A DNA stretch of 64,000 nucleotides from Campanula takesimana (taxonomy: Eukaryota; Streptophyta; Magnoliopsida; Asterales; Campanulaceae): positions 1 to 64,000 of the forward strand of contig JAOWBW010001445.1 of the NCBI GenBank assembly GCA_026119855.1. Reading direction: 5' to 3'. Below, piece by piece: positions 56,094 to 64,000 of this stretch; the first letter of the stretch is position 1, and every line of letters begins with the position of its first letter. Below the pieces are notes generated by a model, which was not told where the DNA came from, made no database searches, and was given only the letters and a program-made list of their open reading frames with translations. A program made the position numbers and the translations under genes.

Positions 56094-56437
56094 TGTTATA
56101 ATATATTATTGTGTGGATGTTCTTTGAACCGGAAGTTTACAAGATAATCTTTCGCGAAGCTTACTAGGGAAGCTTTGTAAATATCTTCAGCGAAGCTTAC
56201 TAGAGAAGCTTTGTAAATATCTTCAGTGAAGCTTATTAGGGAAGCTTTGTAAATATCTTTAGAGAAGCTTACAGAAGAAGCTAATTTCCTCCTATAAATA
56301 GTAGGCTCTAGTTTTCATTTCAATACACCTCAGAAGTTCTTAATTTCTATCTTTCTCTCTTGTATACTCTCTATTATAGTCTTGAAATAAAATATTCTCT
56401 ATTAAGATTTTGCTCTTAATTCTCCAGTTTTATAACA
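56094..56437 (+). mobile_element. 5' LTR of the 5.7-kb copia element
   Basis: Starts TGTTATAATA and ends TTTTATAACA, so the terminal 8 bp (TGTTATAA/TTATAACA) are perfectly inverted. A 36-bp unit with AAGCTTACTAGGGAAGCTTT and GTAAATATCTTCAG repeats three times plus a partial copy (56153-56282). A TATA-like CCTATAAATAGTAGG lies at 56290-56305. Confidence 0.97.
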
Positions 56438-56454
56438 CGTTATCAGCACGACTT
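56438..56454 (+). other. Putative primer-binding site, non-initiator type
   Basis: CGTTATCAGCACGACTT follows the LTR. It does not match the usual initiator Met tRNA complement (TGGTATCAGAGC); the tRNA used could not be identified without a search. Confidence 0.4.
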
Positions 56455-56550
56455 CGTCCTAGTTCCACATCCTGAGCTATAGTTACCAAAGTAGGTACGG
56501 TATCGGTAAGATCTACCTAGTCTCATTTCAAGTTATTTCAAAATATTATA

Positions 56551-57615
56551 ATGTCAAATCTCACAAAACTTGACTTTGTAGCTCTTGATATTACTGGTAA
56601 GAACTACTTATCATGGATCTTAGATGCAGAAATTCATCTAGAAGCCAAAGGTCTGGGAGAAACCATCAAAAACGGAAATACTGCCTCTATGCAAGAACGT
56701 GCTAAGGCAATGATTTTTCTCCGACACCATGTCCATGAAGAATTAAAAACAGAATACCTCACCGTGAAAGATCTACTTGTATTTTGGGACAATTTGAAAG
56801 AAAGGTATGATCATCAAAGATTTGTTGTTCTCCCAAAAGCACACTACGAGTGGATTCATTTACGTTTGCAGGATTTTAAAACCGTGAGTGAATATAATTC
56901 TGCGATGTTTAAAATTACATCACAGTTAAAACTATGTGGGGAAGGAATTACTGATAATGATATGCTAGAAAAAACGTTCTCCACATTTCATGCCTCGAAT
57001 ATGCTCCTGCAGCAGCAATATCGAGAAAAAAGTTTTAGAAGGTATTCTGAATTAATCTCATGCCTTCTTGTGGCTGAGCAAAATAATGAGATCTTGTTGA
57101 AAAATCATGAAGCCCGCCCTACTGGCTCTACTCCGTTCCCTGAAGTGAACGCGAGTATATATGATAATAATGGGCGAGGCCGAGGACGTGGTCGTGGACG
57201 GGGTCGTGGACGTGGTCGCGGCCGTGGTCGGGGAAGATTTTATAATCAGTATCATAATAATAATCACCCCAATAATGATGAAAATATATATCGCCACCTG
57301 AAGTGGAATAGAAAAGATAATAAAGAAAAATCATCAGCTAGACAAACTGAGCAACCGATAAAAGTTGAGAATTTATGTTATCGTTGTGGAATGAAAGGTC
57401 ATTGGGCCCGTACCTGTCGTACGCCAAAACATCTTGTTAAACTGTATCAAGCATCAATGTTGAATAAATGGAAAGATGTCGAAACAAATTTTGTCTATGA
57501 AAATGATGATGTGAATCAAGACCCATCTACAAGTACACATCTGGATATATCAGATTTTCTCAATCCAGAGGGGGATGATTACATGCTTGATGGTGGAGAG
57601 ACCCAAATAAATTAA
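56551..57615 (+). CDS. Gag of the 5.7-kb copia element, open and complete
   Basis: A 354-residue frame with no stop. Residues 1-200 (MSNLTKLDFVALDITGKNYL...) fit the plant copia UBN2-type gag domain with WDNLKERYDHQ and FSTFHASNMLLQQQYRE. A GRGRG run (residues ~208-230) may bind RNA. The zinc knuckle CYRCGMKGHWARTC lies at about residues 276-289. The last 50 residues are acidic and hydrophilic. Gag forms the particle that packages element RNA. Since gag is intact while pol is not, this copy could still make particles if expressed and be moved by other copies. Confidence 0.9.
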   Translation: MSNLTKLDFVALDITGKNYLSWILDAEIHLEAKGLGETIKNGNTASMQERAKAMIFLRHHVHEELKTEYLTVKDLLVFWDNLKERYDHQRFVVLPKAHYEWIHLRLQDFKTVSEYNSAMFKITSQLKLCGEGITDNDMLEKTFSTFHASNMLLQQQYREKSFRRYSELISCLLVAEQNNEILLKNHEARPTGSTPFPEVNASIYDNNGRGRGRGRGRGRGRGRGRGRGRFYNQYHNNNHPNNDENIYRHLKWNRKDNKEKSSARQTEQPIKVENLCYRCGMKGHWARTCRTPKHLVKLYQASMLNKWKDVETNFVYENDDVNQDPSTSTHLDISDFLNPEGDDYMLDGGETQIN

Positions 57616-57730
57616 ATATCTAGCTTGTAATATTTTACTTAAGTGTGTTTTATTTCATCATGTTTTGTAACATATTTAACTTTTGTTTGTAATATAAGTA
57701 TTATCTTATATTTTATTCCTCTTATTTTTC

Positions 57731-58321
57731 TTGAAGAAAATGGCTAGCAGAGATGATGATGTGTGTCTTGCAGACAGTGCATCAACACATACTATACTCA
57801 AAAATAAAAAATACTTCTCTCAAGTGATAGTGAATGATGCTAATGTTAGTACAATATGTGGTAGTACAAAGATAATTGATGGCCCCAGAAGAGCTAACAT
57901 GGTACTACCAAGAGGAACAAAAATCAGTATCAAAAATGCATTACTCTCAACTAAGTCTCAAAGAAATTTACTATGCTTTAAAGATACTCGTGAAAATGGA
58001 TATCATATTGAGACTGCTAATGATGGGGAGATGGAATATTTATACATTACAAAGACTGAATCAGGTAACAAAAGTGTGGTAGAAAAGTTACCTGTATTTT
58101 CCTCTGGACTGTACTATACAAAGATTAGCACCGTTGAAGTACATATGACAGTACACCAGAAATTTACTGATATGAATGGTTTTATTATATGGCATGACCG
58201 GTTGGGGCATCCCTGTTCTAATATGATGCGAAGAATTATGGAAAACTCACATGGGCATCCATTGAAAAACCAGAAGATTTTTCAATCTAAAGAATTCTCA
58301 TGTGCTGCTTGCTCTCAATGA
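57731..58321 (+). pseudogene. Protease and pre-integrase part of pol
   Basis: MASRDDDVCLADSASTHTIL includes the Asp-Ser-Ala of the aspartic protease. The pre-integrase block follows as IWHDRLGHPCSNMMRRIM and ends with the zinc-binding CAACSQ, where TGA at 58319-58321 replaces a sense codon. The frame continues beyond. Confidence 0.85.
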
Positions 58322-59155
58322 AAATTGATAATTAAGCCATCACCAGCAAAAGTTGGAGTTGAATCTCCAAATTTTTTAGAGCGAATTCAAGGTGATATAT
58401 GTGGACCAATTGATCCATAGTGTGGACCATTTAGATATTTTATGGTTTTAGTAGATGCATCTACTAGATGGTCACACGTAAGTTTATTATCAACTCACAA
58501 CCTGGCGTTTACGAGATTACTCGCTCAAATAATTCGATTACGATCACAATTTCAAGATTATGTGATCAAGACAATTCGCCTTGATAATGCTGGTGAATTT
58601 ACATCAGAGGATTTTAATAACTATTGTACATCTATTGGAATAGATGTTGAACATCCAGTTGCTTATGTTCACACACAAAATGGTTTAGCTGAAGCATTTA
58701 TTAAACGAGTCCAGTTAATAGCTAGACCATTCCTTATGAGAGCAAAGCTACCTGTCGTAGCTTGGGGACATGCTATGTTACATGCAACAGCACTTATACG
58801 CATCATGCCATCGAGTTATCATAAGTTCTCCCCATTATAATTGGCTTATGGTCAGGAGCCAAATATTTCCCATCTAAGAATTTTTGGGTGTGCGGTATAT
58901 GTTCCAATTGCTCCACCACAACGCACCAAGATGGGACCCCAGCGAAGATTGGGGATATATGTTGGGTATGATTCTCCTTCAATTATAAGATATCTTGAAC
59001 CATTAACAGGAGATCTATTTACGGCACGTTTTGCCGACTGTCATTTTGATGAAAAAATATTCCCAACATTAGGGGGAGAAAATAATAAGCTGGAAAAGGA
59101 AATCAAGTGGAATACGTTGTACTATCATCTTGATCCTCGTACAAAAGCAATGTGA
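58322..59155 (+). pseudogene. Integrase core part of pol, three breaks
   Basis: The catalytic acidic residues remain: FMVLVDASTRW, IRLDNAGEFTSEDF, and QNGLAEAF. TAG at 58418-58420 and TAA at 58838-58840 interrupt it; the second follows SPL where the family normally reads on into LAYGQEP. The C-terminal FGCAVYVPIAPPQRTKMGP and GIYVGYDSPS are intact. A one-base insertion near 59147 shifts the frame. Confidence 0.85.
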
Positions 59156-61220
59156 ACTAGAAGTTCGAAAAATAATCCACTTGCAAGAAATAGCGAATCA
59201 ATTGCCAGACGCATTTACTGACCTAAAAAGAGTGACAAAGTCACATGTTCCAGCTGTAAATGCTCCAATACGGATTGACGTCCCGATTGGACAATCCGTT
59301 CATGAATCTAAACCACGCCTGAAGCGTGGAAGTCCTATCGGTTCCAAAGACAAAAATCCTCGAAAGAAAAAAGGAGCAAATTGTGAGAAAAACCCCGTCG
59401 AGGTAAACGAATCTCCTGAAGAGATACATGACAAATCTGATCAAATACTTCTAGAAGAAGTTCAGGTACCTGAAATCATTGAGAATGATGAGATCTCGAT
59501 CAGTTATGTCAATACTGGAAAAAGATGGAACCGAGAGGAAACAATTGTCGACAGTATTTTTGCATATAATATAGCGCTTATTGTTATGGAAAATAACGAG
59601 GATCATGAACCAAGGTGTATCGACGAGTGTCGATACATAAATGATTGGCCAAAATGGAAAGACGCAATTCAAGCAGAATTAAACTCACTTGAGAAGCGTG
59701 AGGTTTTCAGGCCTGTAGTCCATACACCTGAAGGTGTAAAACCAGTAGGGTACAAATGGGTCTTTGTGCGAAAACGAAATGAAGAAGGCAAAGTAATAAG
59801 ATATAAAGCACGTCTTGTTGCAAAAGGATTTTCGCAAAGACCTGGAATTGATTATGAGGAGACATATTCTCCTGTGGTGCATGCAATTACATTTCGCTAT
59901 CTCATTAGTTTGGCAATACATGAAAAGCTTGATATGCGTTTAATGGATGTTGTCACTGCATATTTGTATGGCAGACTTGACAATGATATTTATATGATAA
60001 TCCCAGAAGGATTCAAGATGTCTGATGCATGCAATTCAAACTCCCGGGAAGTTTGTTCTATTAAATTACAAAGATCTTTGTATGGTTTAAAACAATCAGG
60101 ACGGATGTGGTATAACCGTCTTAGTAAATACTTGGCAAAGGAAGGATACATGAATGATCATATTTGTCCATGTATTTTCATTAGAAACTCGGCTTCAGGA
60201 TTTGTAATAATTGTTGTTTATGTTGATGATCTCAATATTATTGGAAGTCCAGAAGAACTTTCAATAGCTGTTAATTACTTGAAGAAAGAATTTGATATGA
60301 AAGATCTGGGAAAGACAAAGTTTTGTCTTGGCCTACAAATCGAGTACCTTAAACAAGGTATACTTGTCCATCAATCAACTTATACAGAAAAAGTCCTGAA
60401 ACGTTTCTATATGGACAAAGCACATCTATTGCGTACCCCAATGGTTGTTCGATCACTTGATGTGAAAAAGGACGTGTTTCGGCCTCGAGAAAATAATGAA
60501 AAAGTCCTTGGTCCAGAAGTACCATATCTTAGTGCAATTAGTGCATTAATGTACCTCGCTAATAATACAAGACCTGATATTGCCTTCTCGGTAAATTTAT
60601 TAGCAAGATATAGTTCCAATCCAACCCGAAGACATTGGAATGGAATAAAGCACATATTTCGTTATCTCCGAGGAACTACTGAGATGGGCTTATTTTATTC
60701 ATATAATTATGGATCACAGCTTATTGGCTATGCAGATGCAGGTTATTTATCTGATCCTCATAAGGCTCGATCTCAGACAGGTTATTTATTTACAACTGGA
60801 TCTACAGCTATATCATGGCGTTCCACGAAACAGACGTTAGTCGCCACTTCATCAAATCATGCTGAAATTATAGCAATCCACGAAGCAAGCCGCGAATGTG
60901 TTTGACTAAGATCAATGATTAAACACATACGAGGGACGTGTGAATTGGCTTTGGATGCGAAAAGTTCAACAACACTATTTGAAGACAATACAGCATGTAT
61001 AACTCAACTCAATGGTGGATATATCAAAGGAGACAAAACAAAGCACATATCACCAAAGTTTTTCTTCACTCATGATCTTCAGAAAAATTGTGAAATTGAT
61101 ATTCAACAAGTTTGTTCAAATGACAATCTTGCGGACTTGCTTACGAAGTCATTACCAACTCCAAGATTTGAGAAATTAGTGCATGATATTGGAATGAGGC
61201 GACTAAGAGATCTTGAGTAA
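59156..61220 (+). pseudogene. Reverse transcriptase and RNase H part of pol
   Basis: After the shift, the frame (open from 59130) has a Lys/Glu-rich linker, then reverse transcriptase GYKWVFVRKRNEEG, KARLVAKGFSQRPGIDYEET, SLYGLKQSGRMWYNRLS and catalytic YVDD, then RNase H (IGYADAGYLSDPHKARSQTG, SSNHAEIIA). TGA at 60903-60905 breaks RNase H shortly before the end; the last part (FEDNTACI, DNLADLLTKSLP) ends at 61220. Confidence 0.9.
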
Positions 61221-61462
61221 TGTTTTATTCAGGGGGAGTATCCAGAAGATACTAAGATTACATTGTACTCTTTTTCCTTCGTGCGGGGTTATTTTTCCCA
61301 CTGGGTTTTGTTACCCGCCAAGGTTTTAACGAGGCAATGAGTGTTGATTGAAAAGATTTCGCGTTGTACTCTTTTCCTCCGAGATTATTTTTCCCACAGG
61401 GTTTTTGCTCGGAAGGTTTTTAATGAGGCAACACGTGCAACACTGATATCTTAGCAGCGGAC

Positions 61463-61475
61463 ATCCAAGGGGGAG
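61463..61475 (+). other. Polypurine tract of the 5.7-kb copia element
   Basis: ATCCAAGGGGGAG directly precedes the 3' LTR start at 61476. Confidence 0.85.
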
Positions 61476-61819
61476 TGTTATAATATATTATTGTGTGGAT
61501 GTCCTTTGAACCGGAAGTTTACAAGATAATCTTTCGCGAAGCTTACTAGGGAAGCTTTGTAAATATCTTCAGCGAAGCTTACTAGAGAAGCTTTGTAAAT
61601 ATCTTCAGTGAAGCTTATTAGGGAAGCTTTGTAAATATCTTTAGAGAAGCTTACAGAGGAAGCCAATTTCCTCCTATAAATAGTAGGCTCTAGTTTTCAT
61701 TTCAATACACCTCAGAAGTTCTTAACTTCTATCTTTCTCTCTTGTATACTCTCTATAATAGTCTTGAAATAAAATATTCTCTATTAAGATTTTGCTCTTA
61801 ATTCTCCAGTTTTATAACA
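61476..61819 (+). mobile_element. 3' LTR of the 5.7-kb copia element
   Basis: Identical in length to the 5' LTR (344 bp) with five substitutions and the same 36-bp internal repeats; followed by CCTTT. Confidence 0.97.
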
Positions 61820-61888
61820 CCTTTGAGATACTTGCTCAAAACTAAAACCCTCAAGAATTTATTGATTGCTAACAAAAACAACTAGGTA

Positions 61889-62159
61889 CTCTCTCCGTCC
61901 CCGATTAAGAGTCCTACTTTCTATTTTGGTACGTCTCAGAGAGTAAGAGTCTCATTCTTAAAATGGCAAGGAATCTTTACTATTCATCCCACTCATTCTC
62001 TCACATATTTTACTTATACTCACAACACCAATCAACTTGCTATTCCCTCCCCATCATTCTCTCTCTTACTTTACTTTTACACTCACAACACAATAACTTC
62101 CATCATTTCTTAATCTCCGTGCATTTGAAAGATATGACTTTACTCTGGGACGGAGGTAG
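61889..62159. mobile_element. Stowaway-type MITE
   Basis: Left end CTCTCTCCGTCCCCGATTAA, right end ACTCTGGGACGGAGGTAG, TA on both sides; 271 bp. The interior (ACTCACAACAC, CTCTCACATATTTTAC) is unlike the intron MITEs and may form its own subfamily. Confidence 0.82.
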
Positions 62160-62201
62160 TACAAATTAATTGCCGCCAGTAGATCACAAATTTTAAATTA
62201 A

Positions 62202-62366
62202 GAGAATTTTTTTTGGGAAACTAGTTTTTCCATAAGTTACAAAAAGTCCTGTTTTTATAGGGTTAAAGTTTAGGGTTTAGAATTTAGGGTTAGGATTTAA
62301 AATTTAAGGGTTAAAAAGTGAACTTTTTATAACTTATGAAGAACTAGTTTCCCCCAAAACCAACTC
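62202..62366. mobile_element. Mutator-like MITE with telomere-like core, copy 3
   Basis: Starts GAGAATTTTTTTTGGGAAAC and ends GTTTCCCCCAAAACCAACTC. Flanking nine bases TTAAATTAA and TTAAATCAG agree at seven positions, as in an aged duplication. The arms share CATAAGTTACAAAAAGTCCTG with copies 1 and 2. The core holds GTTTAGGGTTTAG and TTTAGGGTTAGG. Confidence 0.8.
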
Positions 62367-62401
62367 TTAAATCAGGGTTCTTTACTTATTAATATCCGAA
62401 G

Positions 62402-62684
62402 TAGGGATGGCCAAAACCGGTTCCGGACCCGGTTCCGGTTCGGCAAAAGGGTGACCTTGAACCGGCCCGCGCTTACCCCGGTTCCGGTTCGGTCCTGTTC
62501 CGGTCCCCCCTTTAAAATTATTGAAAAACAAGGGATTTTCGGTCCGGTTCCGGTCCGGTTCGGCATATGTGTGACCCTGAACCGACCCGGATGCCTTGCG
62601 GTTCCGGTTCGTCCGGTTCCGGTTTCCTCCCCGGTTTACTCCGGTTCCGGGCTTTTCCGGTCCGGTTCGGTTTGGCCATCCCTA
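62402..62684. mobile_element. Small non-autonomous hAT element (283 bp)
   Basis: Perfect terminal repeats TAGGGATGGCC/GGCCATCCCTA with a perfect 8-bp duplication ATCCGAAG (62394-62401, 62685-62692). The interior is almost wholly GGTTCCGG/CCGGAACC and GGTCCGGTTCGG motifs. It lies 87 bp upstream of the PPR start codon, so it may affect that promoter. Confidence 0.95.
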
Positions 62685-62771
62685 ATCCGAAGGTGCTATC
62701 GTCGCAAGCAAACATTTTCCAGTTAAATTTAAAATGTGTCCGTTTGACTTGTCAAATTAAGGGCTAAGCTA

Positions 62772-64000
62772 ATGAGCCATGTCAAGAAAAGTCTACAGGC
62801 CTTTTCACGAGCCATAGCAGCCCTCACTCCCAAGTCCGCGCCCACTCCGCCACCGCCGTCTCTCGTTTCTCTTGATCTTGATTCCTACCTTCAGCCTAAT
62901 TCGGTCAATGTTTATTCCGACAACAGAGCCATTGATGATCTTGTGAAATCCGGGTCTCTCAGCTCTGCCCGCCAACTGTTTGATGGAATGCCTGAACGTG
63001 ATGTTGTCACATGGAATATACTGATTTCTGGGTATGGCCGTTGTGGATTTCCGTCAGAAGCTCTGCACCTTTATAATCAGATGGTTTGTCAAGGAGTTAG
63101 GGAAAGTTCAAGTACGTTTTCGTCGGTGTTGAGTATTTGTTGTGATGCAGGGGCATTTGAAGAAGGGCAACAAGTACATTCGAGGGTGATTGCTCTTGGG
63201 TTTGCGATGAATGTTTATGTGGGTAGTGCATTGGTTGATCTTTATTTGAGTATGGGTTTTTCTGATTTTGCTTTGAGATTGTTTAATGACTTGCCGGAGA
63301 GGAATGTATCCGTGTGGAATTTGGTAATGAGAGGATTTGGTGAATTGGGTGGATCAAATGAGTTGTTTAAGTTGTATTATGATATGCAAAAGGAGGGTGT
63401 TTCACCTAATCCGCTAACTTTTTGTTATTTAATTAGAGGGTGTGGTAATGAGAGATTTATAGATGAAGGAAAGAAGCTGCATTGTCAAGCGACTAAGATC
63501 GGGTGGTCTAAATCAAATGTGTTTCTTGCGAATGCGTTGGTGGATATGTACTCTGCTTGTGGGAGTTTGCCTGATGCTAAGAGGTCATGTGAAATCATTC
63601 ATCCCGCAGATGTAATTTCGTGGAATTCTTTAGTTTCTGTATATTGCAAAAGCGGGTTATTATTTGATGCTTTGGAGATCTTTTCTAGGATGCAATTTTG
63701 GGGAAAGAAGCCATCCGCTCGGTCGTTTATTGGGTTGTTAAATTTATCTAGTGAGAATTGGAATCTTCTACTGGGAAAGCAAGTCCATAGTTTTGTTGTG
63801 AAATTGGGATTTGACTGTGGAAGTATTCATGTTCAATCTTCTTTGATTGATGTGTATGGAAAATGCGATGAGATTGAAAGTTCTGTGTCAATATTTGAAA
63901 GTTTACCCATTAGAACTCTTGAAACGTGCAATTCCTTGATGTCATCTTTCTTGCAGAGAGGTATTGTTGAAGATGTGGTTGAGTTGTTTGGCTTAATGAT
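62772..64000 (+). CDS. PLS-class pentatricopeptide repeat protein, N-terminal part, runs off the window
   Basis: Open for 409 codons from ATG 62772 to the window end. The first ~40 residues (MSHVKKSLQAFSRAIAALTP...) are basic and Ser/Ala/Pro-rich, like an organelle targeting peptide. PPR motifs follow, with typical blocks RQLFDGMPERDVVTWNILIS, EALHLYNQM, VYVGSALVDLY, LFNDLPERNVSVWNLVM and IHVQSSLIDVYGKCDEI. The alternation of motif lengths is that of the PLS subfamily, which usually edits or processes organelle RNA. The C-terminal E/DYW domains, if any, lie outside the window. There are no introns so far, as usual for the family. The target RNA cannot be predicted from this part. Confidence 0.93.
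   Translation, partial: MSHVKKSLQAFSRAIAALTPKSAPTPPPPSLVSLDLDSYLQPNSVNVYSDNRAIDDLVKSGSLSSARQLFDGMPERDVVTWNILISGYGRCGFPSEALHLYNQMVCQGVRESSSTFSSVLSICCDAGAFEEGQQVHSRVIALGFAMNVYVGSALVDLYLSMGFSDFALRLFNDLPERNVSVWNLVMRGFGELGGSNELFKLYYDMQKEGVSPNPLTFCYLIRGCGNERFIDEGKKLHCQATKIGWSKSNVFLANALVDMYSACGSLPDAKRSCEIIHPADVISWNSLVSVYCKSGLLFDALEIFSRMQFWGKKPSARSFIGLLNLSSENWNLLLGKQVHSFVVKLGFDCGSIHVQSSLIDVYGKCDEIESSVSIFESLPIRTLETCNSLMSSFLQRGIVEDVVELFGLM

Larger units (their letters stand above)
56094..61819 (+). mobile_element. Ty1/copia retrotransposon with 344-bp LTRs (5.7 kb), recently inserted
   Basis: Full element with perfect 5-bp duplication CCTTT (56089-56093, 61820-61824), two LTRs, gag, and pol in the copia order protease, integrase, reverse transcriptase, RNase H. 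The LTRs differ at five positions by eye (about 1.5%). Pol has stops at 58319-58321, 58418-58420, 58838-58840 and 60903-60905 plus a frameshift near 59147, so it is dead, while gag is open. The Ty1/copia sublineage was not settled. Confidence 0.95.

Noticed and set aside
57058..57334. Minus-strand frames opposite the gag GRG repeat
   Set aside because: Shadow of the gag coding strand; Thr/Ser and His/Asp runs come from the repeat.

Overview
This window is nuclear DNA of a flowering plant, most likely a eudicot. It is AT-rich and has plant-type introns. It carries plant transposon lineages (Tat-type Ty3/gypsy, SIRE-type Ty1/copia, Stowaway, TRIM, Helitron, Mutator-like), TTTAGGG telomere-like motifs, and a PLS-type PPR gene. 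The species cannot be named from the sequence. A 100-base run of N at 30712-30811 marks a scaffold gap, so contiguity across it is assumed.

The left half (1-30711) is almost wholly mobile DNA. A solo Tat-type LTR sits inside an older, inverted LTR of the same family (1-2567). Then follow a Helitron end, two Mutator-like elements, a foldback element, a complete short Helitron filled with a 51-bp minisatellite, and several MITEs (2568-10590). From 10692 to the gap lies a pol-less Tat-type element on the minus strand: 3' LTR, polypurine tract, several minisatellite families, and a gag-like frame. Its gag is split by a 10.6-kb SIRE-type element (18007-28630, target duplication GGATT). The SIRE element is decayed in gag, protease and pol. 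Its envelope-like region is better kept but has one frameshift.

The right half holds the cellular genes, separated by transposons. In order they are: a kelch-like pseudogene (32173-32877, -); RBM48, a minor-intron splicing factor gene of nine exons with five or six MITEs and one SINE in its introns (33909-37610, -); a receptor-like cytoplasmic pseudokinase with a frameshift at a C run (40391-41373, -); an RNase H-like fragment (51565-52125, +); a pyroglutamyl-peptidase I gene of four coding exons (54118-55639, +); and the start of a PPR gene that leaves the window (62772-64000, +). RBM48 and the kinase each carry a one-base defect, which may be an assembly error or real decay.

Between these genes lie a 1.5-kb Mutator-like element with ~200-bp termini; a three-copy Mutator-like MITE family with telomere-like cores; a Stowaway MITE containing both a hAT and a Harbinger-type MITE; a TRIM multimer with an inverted terminal unit inside one target duplication; a 5.4-kb Mutator-like element filled by a 31-bp minisatellite and a solo LTR; and a complete but mutated 5.7-kb Ty1/copia element with 344-bp LTRs (56094-61819). 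Many of these boundaries rest on exact target-site duplications read directly from the sequence. No operon, CRISPR array, rRNA gene or intact tRNA gene was found. The most unusual structures are the telomere-repeat MITE family, the inverted TRIM multimer, and the recurring hairpin motif in the Tat-type element.
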